Assembly (NCBI GenBank): GCA_902578675.1
Contig: CACHDV010000001.1
Location: 88,065 to 123,479, forward strand
DNA: 35,415 nt
Reading direction: 5' to 3'
Origin: an uncultured Alphaproteobacteria bacterium
GTDB lineage: Bacteria > Pseudomonadota > Alphaproteobacteria > Thalassobaculales > Thalassobaculaceae
Shown here: positions 20,280 to 29,244 of the stretch, piece after piece
Layout: every line of letters begins with the position of its first letter
Numbering within the stretch: position 1 is the first letter of the stretch
Position numbers and translations under genes: made by a program
The notes under the pieces: generated by a model
Database searches by the model: none
Seen by the model: the letters and a program-made list of their open reading frames with translations, nothing else
Told to the model about the DNA's origin: nothing

Positions 20280-20792
20280 TCATATAACTATATGCAATAA
20301 ATCATCGTGACTTACCAAAGAAAGCAGATTTAATAGGTCAGACTTTTTTAGAGCAATGCAGCCCGCCGTCGGATCAAAATTAGGGCGTGCAAGGTGCACA
20401 AATATGGCGCTGCCCTTGCCTAAAGTCGGAGGGTTGTCGTTATATCCCAGTTCGATAATTATATCGTATATGCTGTCCGAACGCCAAAGTGTCTCATGAC
20501 TATAGGGATAGGGTGTTTTTATTAAAGTGTTATATCCTCTGTCATCACAAGGGTCATCTGACCAACCCATATTTTTAGAGACACGAAGAGTTTGAAGGCT
20601 GGTGTCTGGCTGTTGTACGCGGTCTTCACGGTAAAAAACCCGTCGAAGAGGCCATTTTCCAGCTGGAGTGCAGAGGTCACCCTCAACTTTGTTTTCTGTG
20701 ATGCCCCCCTTACCAATGCTGCACCGACACTCTAAACCTCTAAAAGACAGGCTAGAATGGTTCGTTTGTGTGTGTCCTACAACAATATACAT
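20280..20792 (-). CDS. L,D-transpeptidase family protein (YkuD-like)
   Basis: CSIGKGGITENKVEGDLCTPAGKWPL and SAIFVHLARPNFDPTAGCIALKKSDLLNLL (His...Gly-Cys catalytic signature). Confidence 0.88.
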   Translation of the reverse strand: MYIVVGHTQTNHSSLSFRGLECRCSIGKGGITENKVEGDLCTPAGKWPLRRVFYREDRVQQPDTSLQTLRVSKNMGWSDDPCDDRGYNTLIKTPYPYSHETLWRSDSIYDIIIELGYNDNPPTLGKGSAIFVHLARPNFDPTAGCIALKKSDLLNLLSLVSHDDLLHIVI

Positions 20793-20929
20793 ATTATCAT
20801 CCAGGCAAGATTTATTTGAATGCAGTCAACCTAAAAAAGCTTCCAATTTCAATTCTCATACACAAGCAGGAAGATGTAGCTTTAACTTATCCGTGCCAAA
20901 GACAGATTTAGCGTAATTTGTGTATACTT

Positions 20930-22129
20930 TTAGAAAAGGTGGCCAGTTTTTGCAGCTTTTGTCTTTAGATACTCAGCATTATGCGGGTTTGGCGGAAATG
21001 CGTGCTTCACTCGTTCTATAACATTGATCCCAGTTGCGGCCAACTGATCAATTTTATTGGGATTATTGGTCAACAGCTTCACTTTTTGAATTCCAAGCTG
21101 TTTTAAAATCTCAGCTGCTGGCGCATAAATCCTCTCGTCAACCTCAAAACCAATTTGGTGATTAGCTTCTACAGTATCAGACCCTAAGTCCTGTAGGTTA
21201 TAGGCCCGCAATTTGTTCACTAAGCCGATGTCTCGTCCTTCTTGCGCCAAATAGATTAAAACTCCTCCACCATACTCGGAAATAGCTTTTATAGCCCCGC
21301 GCAGTTGATCGCCGCAGTCGCAGCGCAAACTCCCAAGCAAGTCTCCAGTTAGGCATTGAGAGTGAAGTCTTACCAAAACCGCTTGATCGGTATCTAGGTC
21401 TCCAATGACTATCGCCACATGTTCTTCCCCCCCATCAACAGGTCGAAACGCTATTAAACTTGTTTTCTCTGAATCAATAAGGGGCACTTGCGCTGATACA
21501 GCCTTTACTAGTCGTTGTGCACGCATTTCAGGCAAGGCGTCAATTAATCTGGCGTCAACTGCAAGCAAAGAGTCTGCTTTATTCCAACCAGACAAGCGAC
21601 TCATTTCAGCATAAGGTATACGAGATATGACAACGCTGGGCAAAAGCCGAGCGAATTTTACAAGCTGGACAGCTTTTGGCGCTAAGCCGTCACTAGCTTC
21701 TGGAACCACGGGTAGATTATCTAATTCTTCTTGATCAATAGACCCAAACCCATCTTCGGTTTCGAAAATAGGGTTGGCGAGTCTGTGTACCAGTTCAACT
21801 CCCCCTTGTGGGGGAATACTAACGCTAATAACTTCTGTTGTTTTAGTGTTTATACGAATGGCTGTGCTTCGTCGGTTTGTTATTACTACCGAGGGTTCAG
21901 AGCCAGCTAGTTTTAAGATTAGATCAAGGCCTTCGGCAGTTGATAACTCGGCGGCTTGGATTATTGCGGCGGTTCGTCTTAAAGGATCAAAGAGCATAAC
22001 AAGTGCTCCTCTTCGAAGGTCGCTAATGGCTCTCTCCACAGATGTTTTTTCACGAGCCATATTAGTCTCTTGCTCATCAGTATTTTTATTAAGCTGGTAC
22101 GAGTTTTTATTTTGCTCTGAAGTTGTCAT
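20930..22129 (-). CDS. ribA: GTP cyclohydrolase II with N-terminal extension
   Basis: VRLHSQCLTGDLLGSLRCDCGDQL zinc motif, YLAQEGRDIGLVNKLRAYNLQDLGSDTVEAN; ~190 aa N-terminal domain precedes the RibA core. Confidence 0.93.
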   Translation of the reverse strand: MTTSEQNKNSYQLNKNTDEQETNMAREKTSVERAISDLRRGALVMLFDPLRRTAAIIQAAELSTAEGLDLILKLAGSEPSVVITNRRSTAIRINTKTTEVISVSIPPQGGVELVHRLANPIFETEDGFGSIDQEELDNLPVVPEASDGLAPKAVQLVKFARLLPSVVISRIPYAEMSRLSGWNKADSLLAVDARLIDALPEMRAQRLVKAVSAQVPLIDSEKTSLIAFRPVDGGEEHVAIVIGDLDTDQAVLVRLHSQCLTGDLLGSLRCDCGDQLRGAIKAISEYGGGVLIYLAQEGRDIGLVNKLRAYNLQDLGSDTVEANHQIGFEVDERIYAPAAEILKQLGIQKVKLLTNNPNKIDQLAATGINVIERVKHAFPPNPHNAEYLKTKAAKTGHLF

Positions 22130-22212
22130 TTCTTTCCTGGAACCTTAAGCATGGTCATAGATCAAAAATTGTCTTAAGTTTGTTTTCTAATAAAGGGTAA
22201 AAAGGGCTAGTC

Positions 22213-23088
22213 GTGTCAACAACTGAGTTTATCTATAAAGGGCTGAGCCAGGAATCGCTAGATAGCGAATACAACAATCTCAACAAAATATCAAATGCAG
22301 TAGAAATAATTAACCTATGGGAGAAAAGAGGTGATGAAGCATGTGCACTCTTACCCTGCAAGCTTGATATAAAATATGGTCCGGATGATATGCAGTCGAT
22401 GGATATCTTTCCCATTAACAAACCAATGGGTCCTATATTAGCATTCATACACGGGGGCTATTGGTCTTCCCGTAGTAAAAGTATAGGTAGATTTTTGGCG
22501 CCGTTTTATACAGCTGCCGGCGTTAATTTTATTTCCATCGGATATCGCCTCTGTCCCGCGGTTCAGATTGGATCGATAGTTAAAGATATCAGAAATTGTT
22601 TAGATTGGATCTTTGAAAACGCATGGCAATTTGACGGTGATAAGAACAAAATTTTTGTTGCAGGGCATTCTGCTGGCGGTCACCTTGCGGGGTTGATGTG
22701 TAGCCCAAGTGGGCCAAGCTACCTGAAGGGCGGGTGCTCTTTAAGTGGTATACATGATCTTGAGCCAATACGATTATCTTACTTAAACGCTCAAGTCAGG
22801 TTAACTCTTAATGAAGTAGATAAATATAGCCCTGTCCGAGTAGTTGAAAGCATGGTTCCAGAAGAGGTCAAGCTGCCTCCAATAATTATCGCAGTTGGGG
22901 CAAAAGAGGGGCAAGAGTATCTTTATCAAACCAATTGTTTGACTGATGTGTTAAATGAAGCCAAGCAACCCGTCCTGAAATCGATCATAGAAGATGGAAA
23001 CCATTTTTCAGTTTGCGAGTCGTTTTGTGACCCAAGCAGTTCTCTATCAAACGAAATGCTTAAGCTAATTTTTGCACCACGATTTTAA
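22213..23088 (+). CDS. Alpha/beta hydrolase, kynurenine-formamidase-like esterase
   Basis: LAFIHGGYWSSRSKS (HGGYW) and FVAGHSAGGHLAGLM nucleophile elbow; GTG start. Confidence 0.85.
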   Translation: MSTTEFIYKGLSQESLDSEYNNLNKISNAVEIINLWEKRGDEACALLPCKLDIKYGPDDMQSMDIFPINKPMGPILAFIHGGYWSSRSKSIGRFLAPFYTAAGVNFISIGYRLCPAVQIGSIVKDIRNCLDWIFENAWQFDGDKNKIFVAGHSAGGHLAGLMCSPSGPSYLKGGCSLSGIHDLEPIRLSYLNAQVRLTLNEVDKYSPVRVVESMVPEEVKLPPIIIAVGAKEGQEYLYQTNCLTDVLNEAKQPVLKSIIEDGNHFSVCESFCDPSSSLSNEMLKLIFAPRF

Positions 23089-23108
23089 GTTATACAGGGG
23101 ATTCAAAT

Positions 23109-23405
23109 ATGTTTGTGGCCTCATTGGGAGACACTGTAATCGCGAAATCGGAAGATTGCTTGGTTATTGAAAACAATATTTATTTTCCGGAAAATGACGT
23201 TAAAACAGAATATCTTTTTCAAACAGAAACTTTAACGCGTTGTCCGTGGAAAGGGATGGCGACTTACTTTGATATAAAAACAATGGAAAACTCTGTTAAG
23301 GATGGAGCTTGGGGCTATCTGCGGCCGAAGTCAAAAGCTAAACGCATTAAAGGCCATATAGCCTTTTGGAAAGATGTTGTGGTTAAAGAATTTCAGGCTA
23401 ATTAA
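23109..23405 (+). CDS. DUF427 domain-containing protein
   Basis: TETLTRCPWKGMATYFDI...AWGYLRPKSKAKRIKGHIAFWKDVVV is characteristic of DUF427. Confidence 0.85.
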   Translation: MFVASLGDTVIAKSEDCLVIENNIYFPENDVKTEYLFQTETLTRCPWKGMATYFDIKTMENSVKDGAWGYLRPKSKAKRIKGHIAFWKDVVVKEFQAN

Positions 23406-23451
23406 TAAATGAACCTAGTTAGATCTAATAAAGTATTTGAAGAGATAGCAT

Positions 23452-24132
23452 ATGAAAAAGCTTTTATTAGTCGATAGTGATAATGACAGCAGCTCTGCTC
23501 TACGTAAACAATTAGAATTCGACAAAACATATTTGGTTCATCAAGTGACAGGTTATCAAGAGCTACAGGAGCTCAAAGAAGAAAAAAAGACAACCGATAT
23601 CATTTTAGTGAATATTAATAAAAGCCAGCATGACAGTGTTGTTTTGGATGAGATTTACGATAGTTTTCCAGGATCACAATTGATAGTTTTAATGCCAGAT
23701 GACTCCTTCCTTAAGGGTGTTTGTCAAACGTTAGATTCCCAAAAAGAAATATTACTAAAGCCAATAAAGGTGAGTGACTTATTAACAGCGATATCTCGGA
23801 AGATTGCTTTACAGAAGAGCGGCGGTAAAGATTTGAAAATAGCAAACTATGGTTTTCGGCGAAATGAAAAGGTTTTAATTAATTTAGATACTAAGGTTAG
23901 AGTTAGACTAACCGAAAAGGAGACGGATATTTTGTGGCAATTGTGGCAGGCTCCTCAAAATGAATTATCGAGACAAAAATTGCTGAGTGATGTATGGGGA
24001 TATAACGATGGAATTTCGTCACACACTTTGGAGACACATATCTACCGTCTCAGAAAAAAAATTGAGAACAGCTCCTCGGAGGCACTTATTCTGACTACAA
24101 CTGAAAATGGTTACCGCTTGAATTTGTATTAA
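23452..24132 (+). CDS. OmpR-type response regulator with degenerate receiver domain
   Basis: MKKLLLVDSDNDS receiver start; TDIILVNINK where the phospho-Asp should be; ILLKPIKVSDLL; C-terminal winged helix LTEKETDILWQLW...SSHTLETHIYRLRKKIE...TTENGYRLNLY. Confidence 0.88.
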   Translation: MKKLLLVDSDNDSSSALRKQLEFDKTYLVHQVTGYQELQELKEEKKTTDIILVNINKSQHDSVVLDEIYDSFPGSQLIVLMPDDSFLKGVCQTLDSQKEILLKPIKVSDLLTAISRKIALQKSGGKDLKIANYGFRRNEKVLINLDTKVRVRLTEKETDILWQLWQAPQNELSRQKLLSDVWGYNDGISSHTLETHIYRLRKKIENSSSEALILTTTENGYRLNLY

Positions 24133-24212
24133 CGGAAATCTTTAGATAATATCTGCAATTATCAGTCGGATCTCAAAAGGTAAACGCGTTTGGCCGGGGA
24201 AAAGGTGCGATC

Positions 24213-25046
24213 TTGAGTAAAGAGGCAAAATTAACAGTTAAGTTCTGGGGGGTACGAGGAAGCATACCGTGTCCCGGTTTGGGTTATCAACGATACGGCG
24301 GAAATACCCCTTGCGTAGAAATTACCTGTGGAGATAAGACCTTAATATTTGATGCTGGTACAGGACTTCGCGCTCTCGGTCAGGAATTAATTAAAAAGGG
24401 TAAGATTGAGGCTGAAATTTTCTTCAGTCATGCTCACTTAGACCACATAATAGGTTTTCCATTTTTTGCGCCAGCGTTTAATCCTAAAAATAATTTTAAA
24501 ATTTGGTCGGGTGTCTTTGATCAGCAGATACCTATAAAGGAAGTATTCCAAAAACTTACTAGCCCTCCAATGTTTCCGGTTTCGTTGGAGGTGTTTAATG
24601 CAAACTTAGAATTCTTGACATTTAAACCTGGCGATAAAATTGAGCTGGATGGAGGGATAAGTTTATCAACGGCGGCGTTAAATCATCCCCAAGGGGCAGT
24701 GGGCTATAGAGTAAATTTTGGGGGAAGGTCAGTATGCTACATCACCGATACTGAGCACAAAGTAGGAGAAATAGATCAGAATATAAAAAGTCTTGTTAGT
24801 GGATCGGATCTAGTAATATATGACGCATGTTTTACTGATGAAAATTATCATCATTTTGCTGGTTGGGGTCATTCCACATGGCAAGAGGGTGTGAAGTTAT
24901 GCGACGTGGCTTCAGTAAAAAAGCTGGTAATTTTTCACCATGACCCAGGGAATGATGATGCTGCAATGGATATTATCTCCGAAGAGGTTAATAAAGCCAG
25001 ACCGGGCTCTTTAGTGGCAATGGAAGGAATGGAGCTCGAGGTATAG
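24213..25046 (+). CDS. MBL-fold metallo-hydrolase
   Basis: VKFWGVRGSIPCPGLGYQRYGGNTPCVEI, FSHAHLDHIIGFPFF metal-binding motif, TDTEH; TTG start. Confidence 0.9.
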   Translation: MSKEAKLTVKFWGVRGSIPCPGLGYQRYGGNTPCVEITCGDKTLIFDAGTGLRALGQELIKKGKIEAEIFFSHAHLDHIIGFPFFAPAFNPKNNFKIWSGVFDQQIPIKEVFQKLTSPPMFPVSLEVFNANLEFLTFKPGDKIELDGGISLSTAALNHPQGAVGYRVNFGGRSVCYITDTEHKVGEIDQNIKSLVSGSDLVIYDACFTDENYHHFAGWGHSTWQEGVKLCDVASVKKLVIFHHDPGNDDAAMDIISEEVNKARPGSLVAMEGMELEV

Positions 25047-25082
25047 TTTTGAATAATATCTTTTTATAGCTGGTTCCCTTAG

Positions 25083-25934
25083 ATGAGTATAAAACGAATT
25101 ATCTATGGGCTACTAACTGTCTTAAATATAAAAGATATGGGTTTCTTTATACCGCATAGATATGCCGCTGGATTAGAAAGGAATAAAAATAAAACTTGTT
25201 GGATACACAAGTGGTTTTCAGAAGACAAAATAGATGCGTTTTCAGATACTCTTGAAACAGTCTCAGCATTCAACAAAGATCTAAAAAAAATCGATCACCA
25301 GCCCCGAAGTAAAAACACACCCCGTTGGCATCAAGATTGGTTCCCTGGACTTGATGCAGCAGTCGCTTACAGTCTCGTTAGATCGAAAAAACCCAAAAAT
25401 ATTTTAGAAATAGGCTCGGGTCACTCGACGCGTTTTATATTAAAAGCGATCAAAGATGGTAATTTAGATACCTCCTTAACTTGCGTAGACCCTGCTCCGC
25501 GAGCGTCTTTTTTTTCCGAACGAATTAATTTCTTCGAAAAAACAATCCAATCGGTGGATCTAAAGAAATTACCAGAGTTAAGCGAAGGTGATTTTTTAAT
25601 AATCGATTCAAGCCATATCGCGGTATCAGGGAGCGATGTGGATACAATAGTTAATCAAATTTTACCCAATCTTCCAAAAGGCGTTTTTGTTCACTTTCAC
25701 GACATATTTCTTCCAGATCATTATCCTTCTAAATGGAAGTGGAGAGAATATAATGAGCAGTTAGTAATATCATCACTACTCTTAGGGGGAAGATTTGAAC
25801 CAATTTTTTCAAGTCATTTCGTGAGGCTTTATCTAAAAGAGTCAATAAAACTGCATGGCTTGTGTTGGATCCCTGTTTTACCAGACGCTATTGAGTCTAG
25901 CTTGTGGATTGAGGTTAACGGGAGAAAACGTTGA
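25083..25934 (+). CDS. Class I SAM-dependent methyltransferase
   Basis: KNILEIGSGHSTRFILKAI motif I, TCVDPAPRASF, FLIIDSSHIAVSGSDVD, FVHFHDIFLPDHYP. Confidence 0.82.
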   Translation: MSIKRIIYGLLTVLNIKDMGFFIPHRYAAGLERNKNKTCWIHKWFSEDKIDAFSDTLETVSAFNKDLKKIDHQPRSKNTPRWHQDWFPGLDAAVAYSLVRSKKPKNILEIGSGHSTRFILKAIKDGNLDTSLTCVDPAPRASFFSERINFFEKTIQSVDLKKLPELSEGDFLIIDSSHIAVSGSDVDTIVNQILPNLPKGVFVHFHDIFLPDHYPSKWKWREYNEQLVISSLLLGGRFEPIFSSHFVRLYLKESIKLHGLCWIPVLPDAIESSLWIEVNGRKR

Positions 25935-25942
25935 CTATTCAG

Positions 25943-26017
25943 TGGCTGGGGCGGCAGGATTCGAACCTGCGATGGCGGGATCAAAACCCGCTGCCTTAAC
26001 CGCTTGGCCACGCCCCA
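25943..26017 (-). tRNA. tRNA-Gln (anticodon TTG), CCA encoded
   Basis: Reverse complement TGGGGCGTGGCCAAGCGGTTAAGGCAGCGGGTTTTGATCCCGCCATCGCAGGTTCGAATCCTGCCGCCCCAGCCA folds as a cloverleaf. Anticodon loop TTTTGAT gives TTG; T-loop GGTTCGAATCC. Confidence 0.97.
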
Positions 26018-26120
26018 GCAATTTTTTGGGCAGTCAGATTATGAAGGCAAAGATTAACCAAAAGCCACGTCTTAACAAACTGTCCACTCGTGCGTTATAA
26101 TAATGTAGGAGGTCTTGTCA

Positions 26121-26489
26121 ATGGGGAAAAGTGTTAAAACTGGAAAGTTTCCGTGGAGTATAAAAGGTGTGTCTGTTGAAGCCAGAGATTTTGTAAGGAC
26201 AGCTGCTGCTGAACGAGGCATCACCATGGGCGAGTGGTTAACAAATGTGATTCAGAACGAAACAAAAGCGTTTGAGTCAACTGGTGATAGCCAACAAAAA
26301 ACTAATGATGTTTTTAAAACACCTCAAATGGTAACAGAGGTTCCTAAACGCGCTGAAGACAGTTTGCTGAAAAAGCTAGATGAGACGGAGGGTCGTGTTT
26401 TAGAGGCAGTGAAGCCACTGAGAGAGATCTTATTGAAACTGTCCTTAAGATTAGAAGCTTTGGAAAGTCGCCACGAGGTAGAACGCTGA
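26121..26489 (+). CDS. Small protein with PodJ-like N-terminal (RHH-like) domain
   Basis: FPWSIKGVSVEARDFVRTAAAERGITMGEWLTNVIQNE resembles the N-terminus of the downstream ORF. AGGAGG lies 8 nt before ATG 26121. Confidence 0.75.
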   Translation: MGKSVKTGKFPWSIKGVSVEARDFVRTAAAERGITMGEWLTNVIQNETKAFESTGDSQQKTNDVFKTPQMVTEVPKRAEDSLLKKLDETEGRVLEAVKPLREILLKLSLRLEALESRHEVER

Positions 26490-26630
26490 TGCTAGTGTGG
26501 GTCACGGTAAGATTTTGATTAATGTTTGATCGATCATAAAGTATGAAATATGCTTGGTGTTGGAATATTAATAATTTGCTAATTTCTGTATAAATAAGCT
26601 ACCCAAAAGTAGTTGATATTTGGAAGATGA

Positions 26631-27683
26631 ATGAACCAGGCATTAACTCCATGGAGCGTCAAGGGTATCGACGAAGAAACCCGAAAGACCGCGCGACAGA
26701 AAGCAAAAGAAGCAGGACTTTCCATAGGAACTTGGATCGACCAAATTATTTTGGAGCAGCAGGCGCAGGTTTCGCGTAAAGATAGCAATTTACTAAATTC
26801 AGAAGAGAAAAATACTTATGAATCAAAAGAGTTTACCACCCAAAAAGATGTTGATGTTCAAAGCCTCTCAAAGGCTTTAGAAGAATATGATAGCCGTCTC
26901 GAAAAAGAATTACGTCCTATAATTTTTGGACTTAATGAACTAGCGTTGCGACTGGTTGCGGCTGAGGCATTAAAATCAAAACCGAGAACGTCATACCAGG
27001 ATCAGGCCCCAATCGAAGATATTAGAGAAGAGTTTGTAAATGAAGAAATAGCCAATGACGATGACATAAATAAGGAAAGCTATATCGTTGACGAGCGGCC
27101 AGCTCCTGTTCCCCCCACCTTTGATCTTGAGCAAACCGAAGAAGAACTTTTCTCTGATCTTGAGGAATTTGATTCTTCTGAAGAAGACTCCACACTAGAC
27201 AAAGAAAAATTAGTTGAGCCAAATGCAACGACGAATCAGGAAATAATTAAAAGAAAGCCGCTCAATAAGTGGTTGTTAATTTTACCATTGCTGGTTTTCT
27301 TGGGTGGTGTGGTAACTGTTACAGCATTCATTTTCCCGACACATTATAAGACCTTCTTTTATAAATATAGCGGTGCGATGCTCGTGAATATGAACTCTAT
27401 CTTAAAGACGGTTGAAGATGCGTATGATGAAGTTGACCATCTAGTTACAAAAACAATCCTTAAGTTCATAGGGTTAAAAGATGACCCAAAAGTGTCTTCC
27501 GAAGCTATTGAGAGTGATAGTGAATCAAGCAAAGGAGTATTCCCTGCGGGCACTGAGGCTGCCCAAATAAGACAATCTAATGAATACTTGAATAATAGAA
27601 CTACTCAAAAACCAATTCACAACTCAAAAGTAGCTAGCACTTACCCAGAATCAGAAAAAAAAAAGAAAGTGAACCTAATTTAA
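26631..27683 (+). CDS. PodJ-like membrane protein, N-terminal part (RHH-like domain, acidic linker, one TM helix)
   Basis: LTPWSVKGIDEETRKTARQKAKEAGLSIGTWIDQIILEQ; acidic middle; TM KWLLILPLLVFLGGVVTVTAFIFP; ends just after the A10 tract (ESEKKKKVNLI). Confidence 0.8.
   Translation: MNQALTPWSVKGIDEETRKTARQKAKEAGLSIGTWIDQIILEQQAQVSRKDSNLLNSEEKNTYESKEFTTQKDVDVQSLSKALEEYDSRLEKELRPIIFGLNELALRLVAAEALKSKPRTSYQDQAPIEDIREEFVNEEIANDDDINKESYIVDERPAPVPPTFDLEQTEEELFSDLEEFDSSEEDSTLDKEKLVEPNATTNQEIIKRKPLNKWLLILPLLVFLGGVVTVTAFIFPTHYKTFFYKYSGAMLVNMNSILKTVEDAYDEVDHLVTKTILKFIGLKDDPKVSSEAIESDSESSKGVFPAGTEAAQIRQSNEYLNNRTTQKPIHNSKVASTYPESEKKKKVNLI
27655..27664 (+). other. A10 homopolymer with in-phase slippery heptamer A_AAA_AAG (27659-27665)
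   Basis: In the upstream ORF frame the codons are AAA (27660-62) and AAG (27663-65), preceded by A at 27659. A -1 shift enters the frame of the Sel1 ORF. Confidence 0.75.
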
Positions 27684-27742
27684 TTTCCAAGCAAAAGACC
27701 TTTAGCTCACACGGAGGTCATCTTGAAATAGGCAAACAACGG

Positions 27743-28237
27743 TTGTCCTCAGAAAAAAATCTTAAAGACGCGGACCTGCTGGAGAATGCAAATAAAGGAG
27801 ATCCGAAAGCTCAATACCATTTAGGACTAATGGCTCTAGCTTCTCCAAAAAAGAAAGATATTAACAGAGCATTAAATTGGTTTAATTTAGCAGCCATTCA
27901 AGCATTTCCGCCCGCACAATACAGCATGGGCGTTCTCTACGATAAAGGGTTAGGCGTCACAGAAAATAAGTCGACGGCTTTGCTTTGGTACTATGCGGCA
28001 GCGCAAAATAACTATGCCAAAGCGCAGTACAATCTTGGGGTTTTTTTTCTTAAAGGTATCGGTACTTCAGTGAACTTAGAAGAAGCCAATTTATGGTTTT
28101 CAAAAGCAGCGCAGCAAGGCATTAAACCGGCTGCTAAAATTCTAGCAACACCATCTCGATCTAACGACAACGGATTGAAACGTTTTAATCACGTAAAGCC
28201 TATTGAAGCGCTAGGATTCTTAGAAAATGAAAAATAA
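27743..28237 (+). CDS. Sel1-repeat (TPR-like) protein; probably the C-terminal part of the preceding PodJ-like protein
   Basis: Three Sel1-like repeats: PKAQYHLGLMAL...DINRALNWFNLAAIQAFPPAQYSMGVLYDKGLGVTENKSTALLWYYAAAQNNYAKAQYNLGVFFLKGIG. The frame is open upstream to 27638. Confidence 0.82.
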   Translation: MSSEKNLKDADLLENANKGDPKAQYHLGLMALASPKKKDINRALNWFNLAAIQAFPPAQYSMGVLYDKGLGVTENKSTALLWYYAAAQNNYAKAQYNLGVFFLKGIGTSVNLEEANLWFSKAAQQGIKPAAKILATPSRSNDNGLKRFNHVKPIEALGFLENEK

Positions 28238-28340
28238 CTATTCGATAAACTAATATACTTTTTATTAAGAACTAATCTTTACGACTACGAGGCGGCGGGC
28301 GCTTTTGGCTTGATTAAATTTGCTGAATACTCACGCACCT

Positions 28341-29204
28341 TCAAGGAAGCAAATAAGTTAGCTTATGCCACCAAGTTGTCCCGTTAAGCCTTCCCAATGC
28401 TTCATTTATCTTTGATGGTTTACCACGCTCGAAAATAGCAAAGCAGGTTGCGCCGCTACCTGACATGCCAACGCCTATCACTCCTGGCAACTCCCTTAAT
28501 AGTCTCAAAACCTGGGAGATTTGCGGAACTAACGAAATAGCTGCGTCGTAAAGGTCATTTTGCTGTTCTGATGTTAATAAGTTTTTTAGTTTTTCCTGGT
28601 TCCAGGACTTTTCCAATAGGCAACTATGTATTGGGTCTGAGTAATTTCCCCTGAATGCTCCAAAAACATCTTTAGTTTCGAGCCGGCAATTTGGGTTAAC
28701 TAATACGATGGGTAGTTTTGGAAGCGGTTGGAGTAGCGAAAGTCTTTCCCCAATTCCCTGCATTCTAGTTGTTTTTCCGTGAAGGCAGACTGGTACGTCT
28801 GCACCTAATTCTAAAGCCATGTTAAATAGTTCTTTGTGAGTAAGGGGAGGGCTGTTTGGAATTTGTGATAATAGCCTGAGCGTTGTTGCTGCATCGGAAG
28901 AGCCGCCACCAAGCCCAGCTCCGATCGGAATTTCTTTTTCTAATCGTATCCTTACAGGCCGTTCCCATCTGGTCGTTTCCCGAAATTTTTCTAATGTTTT
29001 TATAATAATATTGTTGTCGCCAATTTCTTTCCCAAACGGACCTTCCGTAATGATTTCATCTTGTGCGTCATTTAAAGAAATTTCTAAGCGATCACCAAAT
29101 TCGCAAAAAGCTACCAAACTGTCTAGAAGATGGTAGCCATCATTGCGACGGCCAGTCACCTTCAAAAGCAAATTTATTTTCGCGAAAGCCAATGATGAAA
29201 ACAC
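28341..29204 (-). CDS. ispE: 4-diphosphocytidyl-2-C-methyl-D-erythritol kinase
   Basis: AFAKINLLLKVTGRRNDGYHLLDSLV, IPIGAGLGGGSSDAATTLRLL, VIGVGMSGSGATCFAIFE (GHMP kinase motifs). Confidence 0.95.
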   Translation of the reverse strand: MFSSLAFAKINLLLKVTGRRNDGYHLLDSLVAFCEFGDRLEISLNDAQDEIITEGPFGKEIGDNNIIIKTLEKFRETTRWERPVRIRLEKEIPIGAGLGGGSSDAATTLRLLSQIPNSPPLTHKELFNMALELGADVPVCLHGKTTRMQGIGERLSLLQPLPKLPIVLVNPNCRLETKDVFGAFRGNYSDPIHSCLLEKSWNQEKLKNLLTSEQQNDLYDAAISLVPQISQVLRLLRELPGVIGVGMSGSGATCFAIFERGKPSKINEALGRLNGTTWWHKLTYLLP

Positions 29205-29244
29205 AACGTACTACCAGTTATTGACGTTTCAATATAAAAACTAT

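Noticed and set aside
25855-26100. 81-aa plus-strand ORF (AAGFEPAMAGSKPAALTAWPRP)
   Set aside because: Classic spurious translation of the antisense strand of a tRNA gene (tRNA-Gln).
28238-28387. Open frame after the Sel1 stop (LFDKLIYFLLRTNLYDYEAAGAFGLIKFAEYSRTFKEANKLAYATKLSR)
   Set aside because: In frame with the Sel1 ORF but behind a stop, without a good start, and overlapping the ispE 3' end on the opposite strand. No family recognised, so readthrough or a small gene is unsupported.
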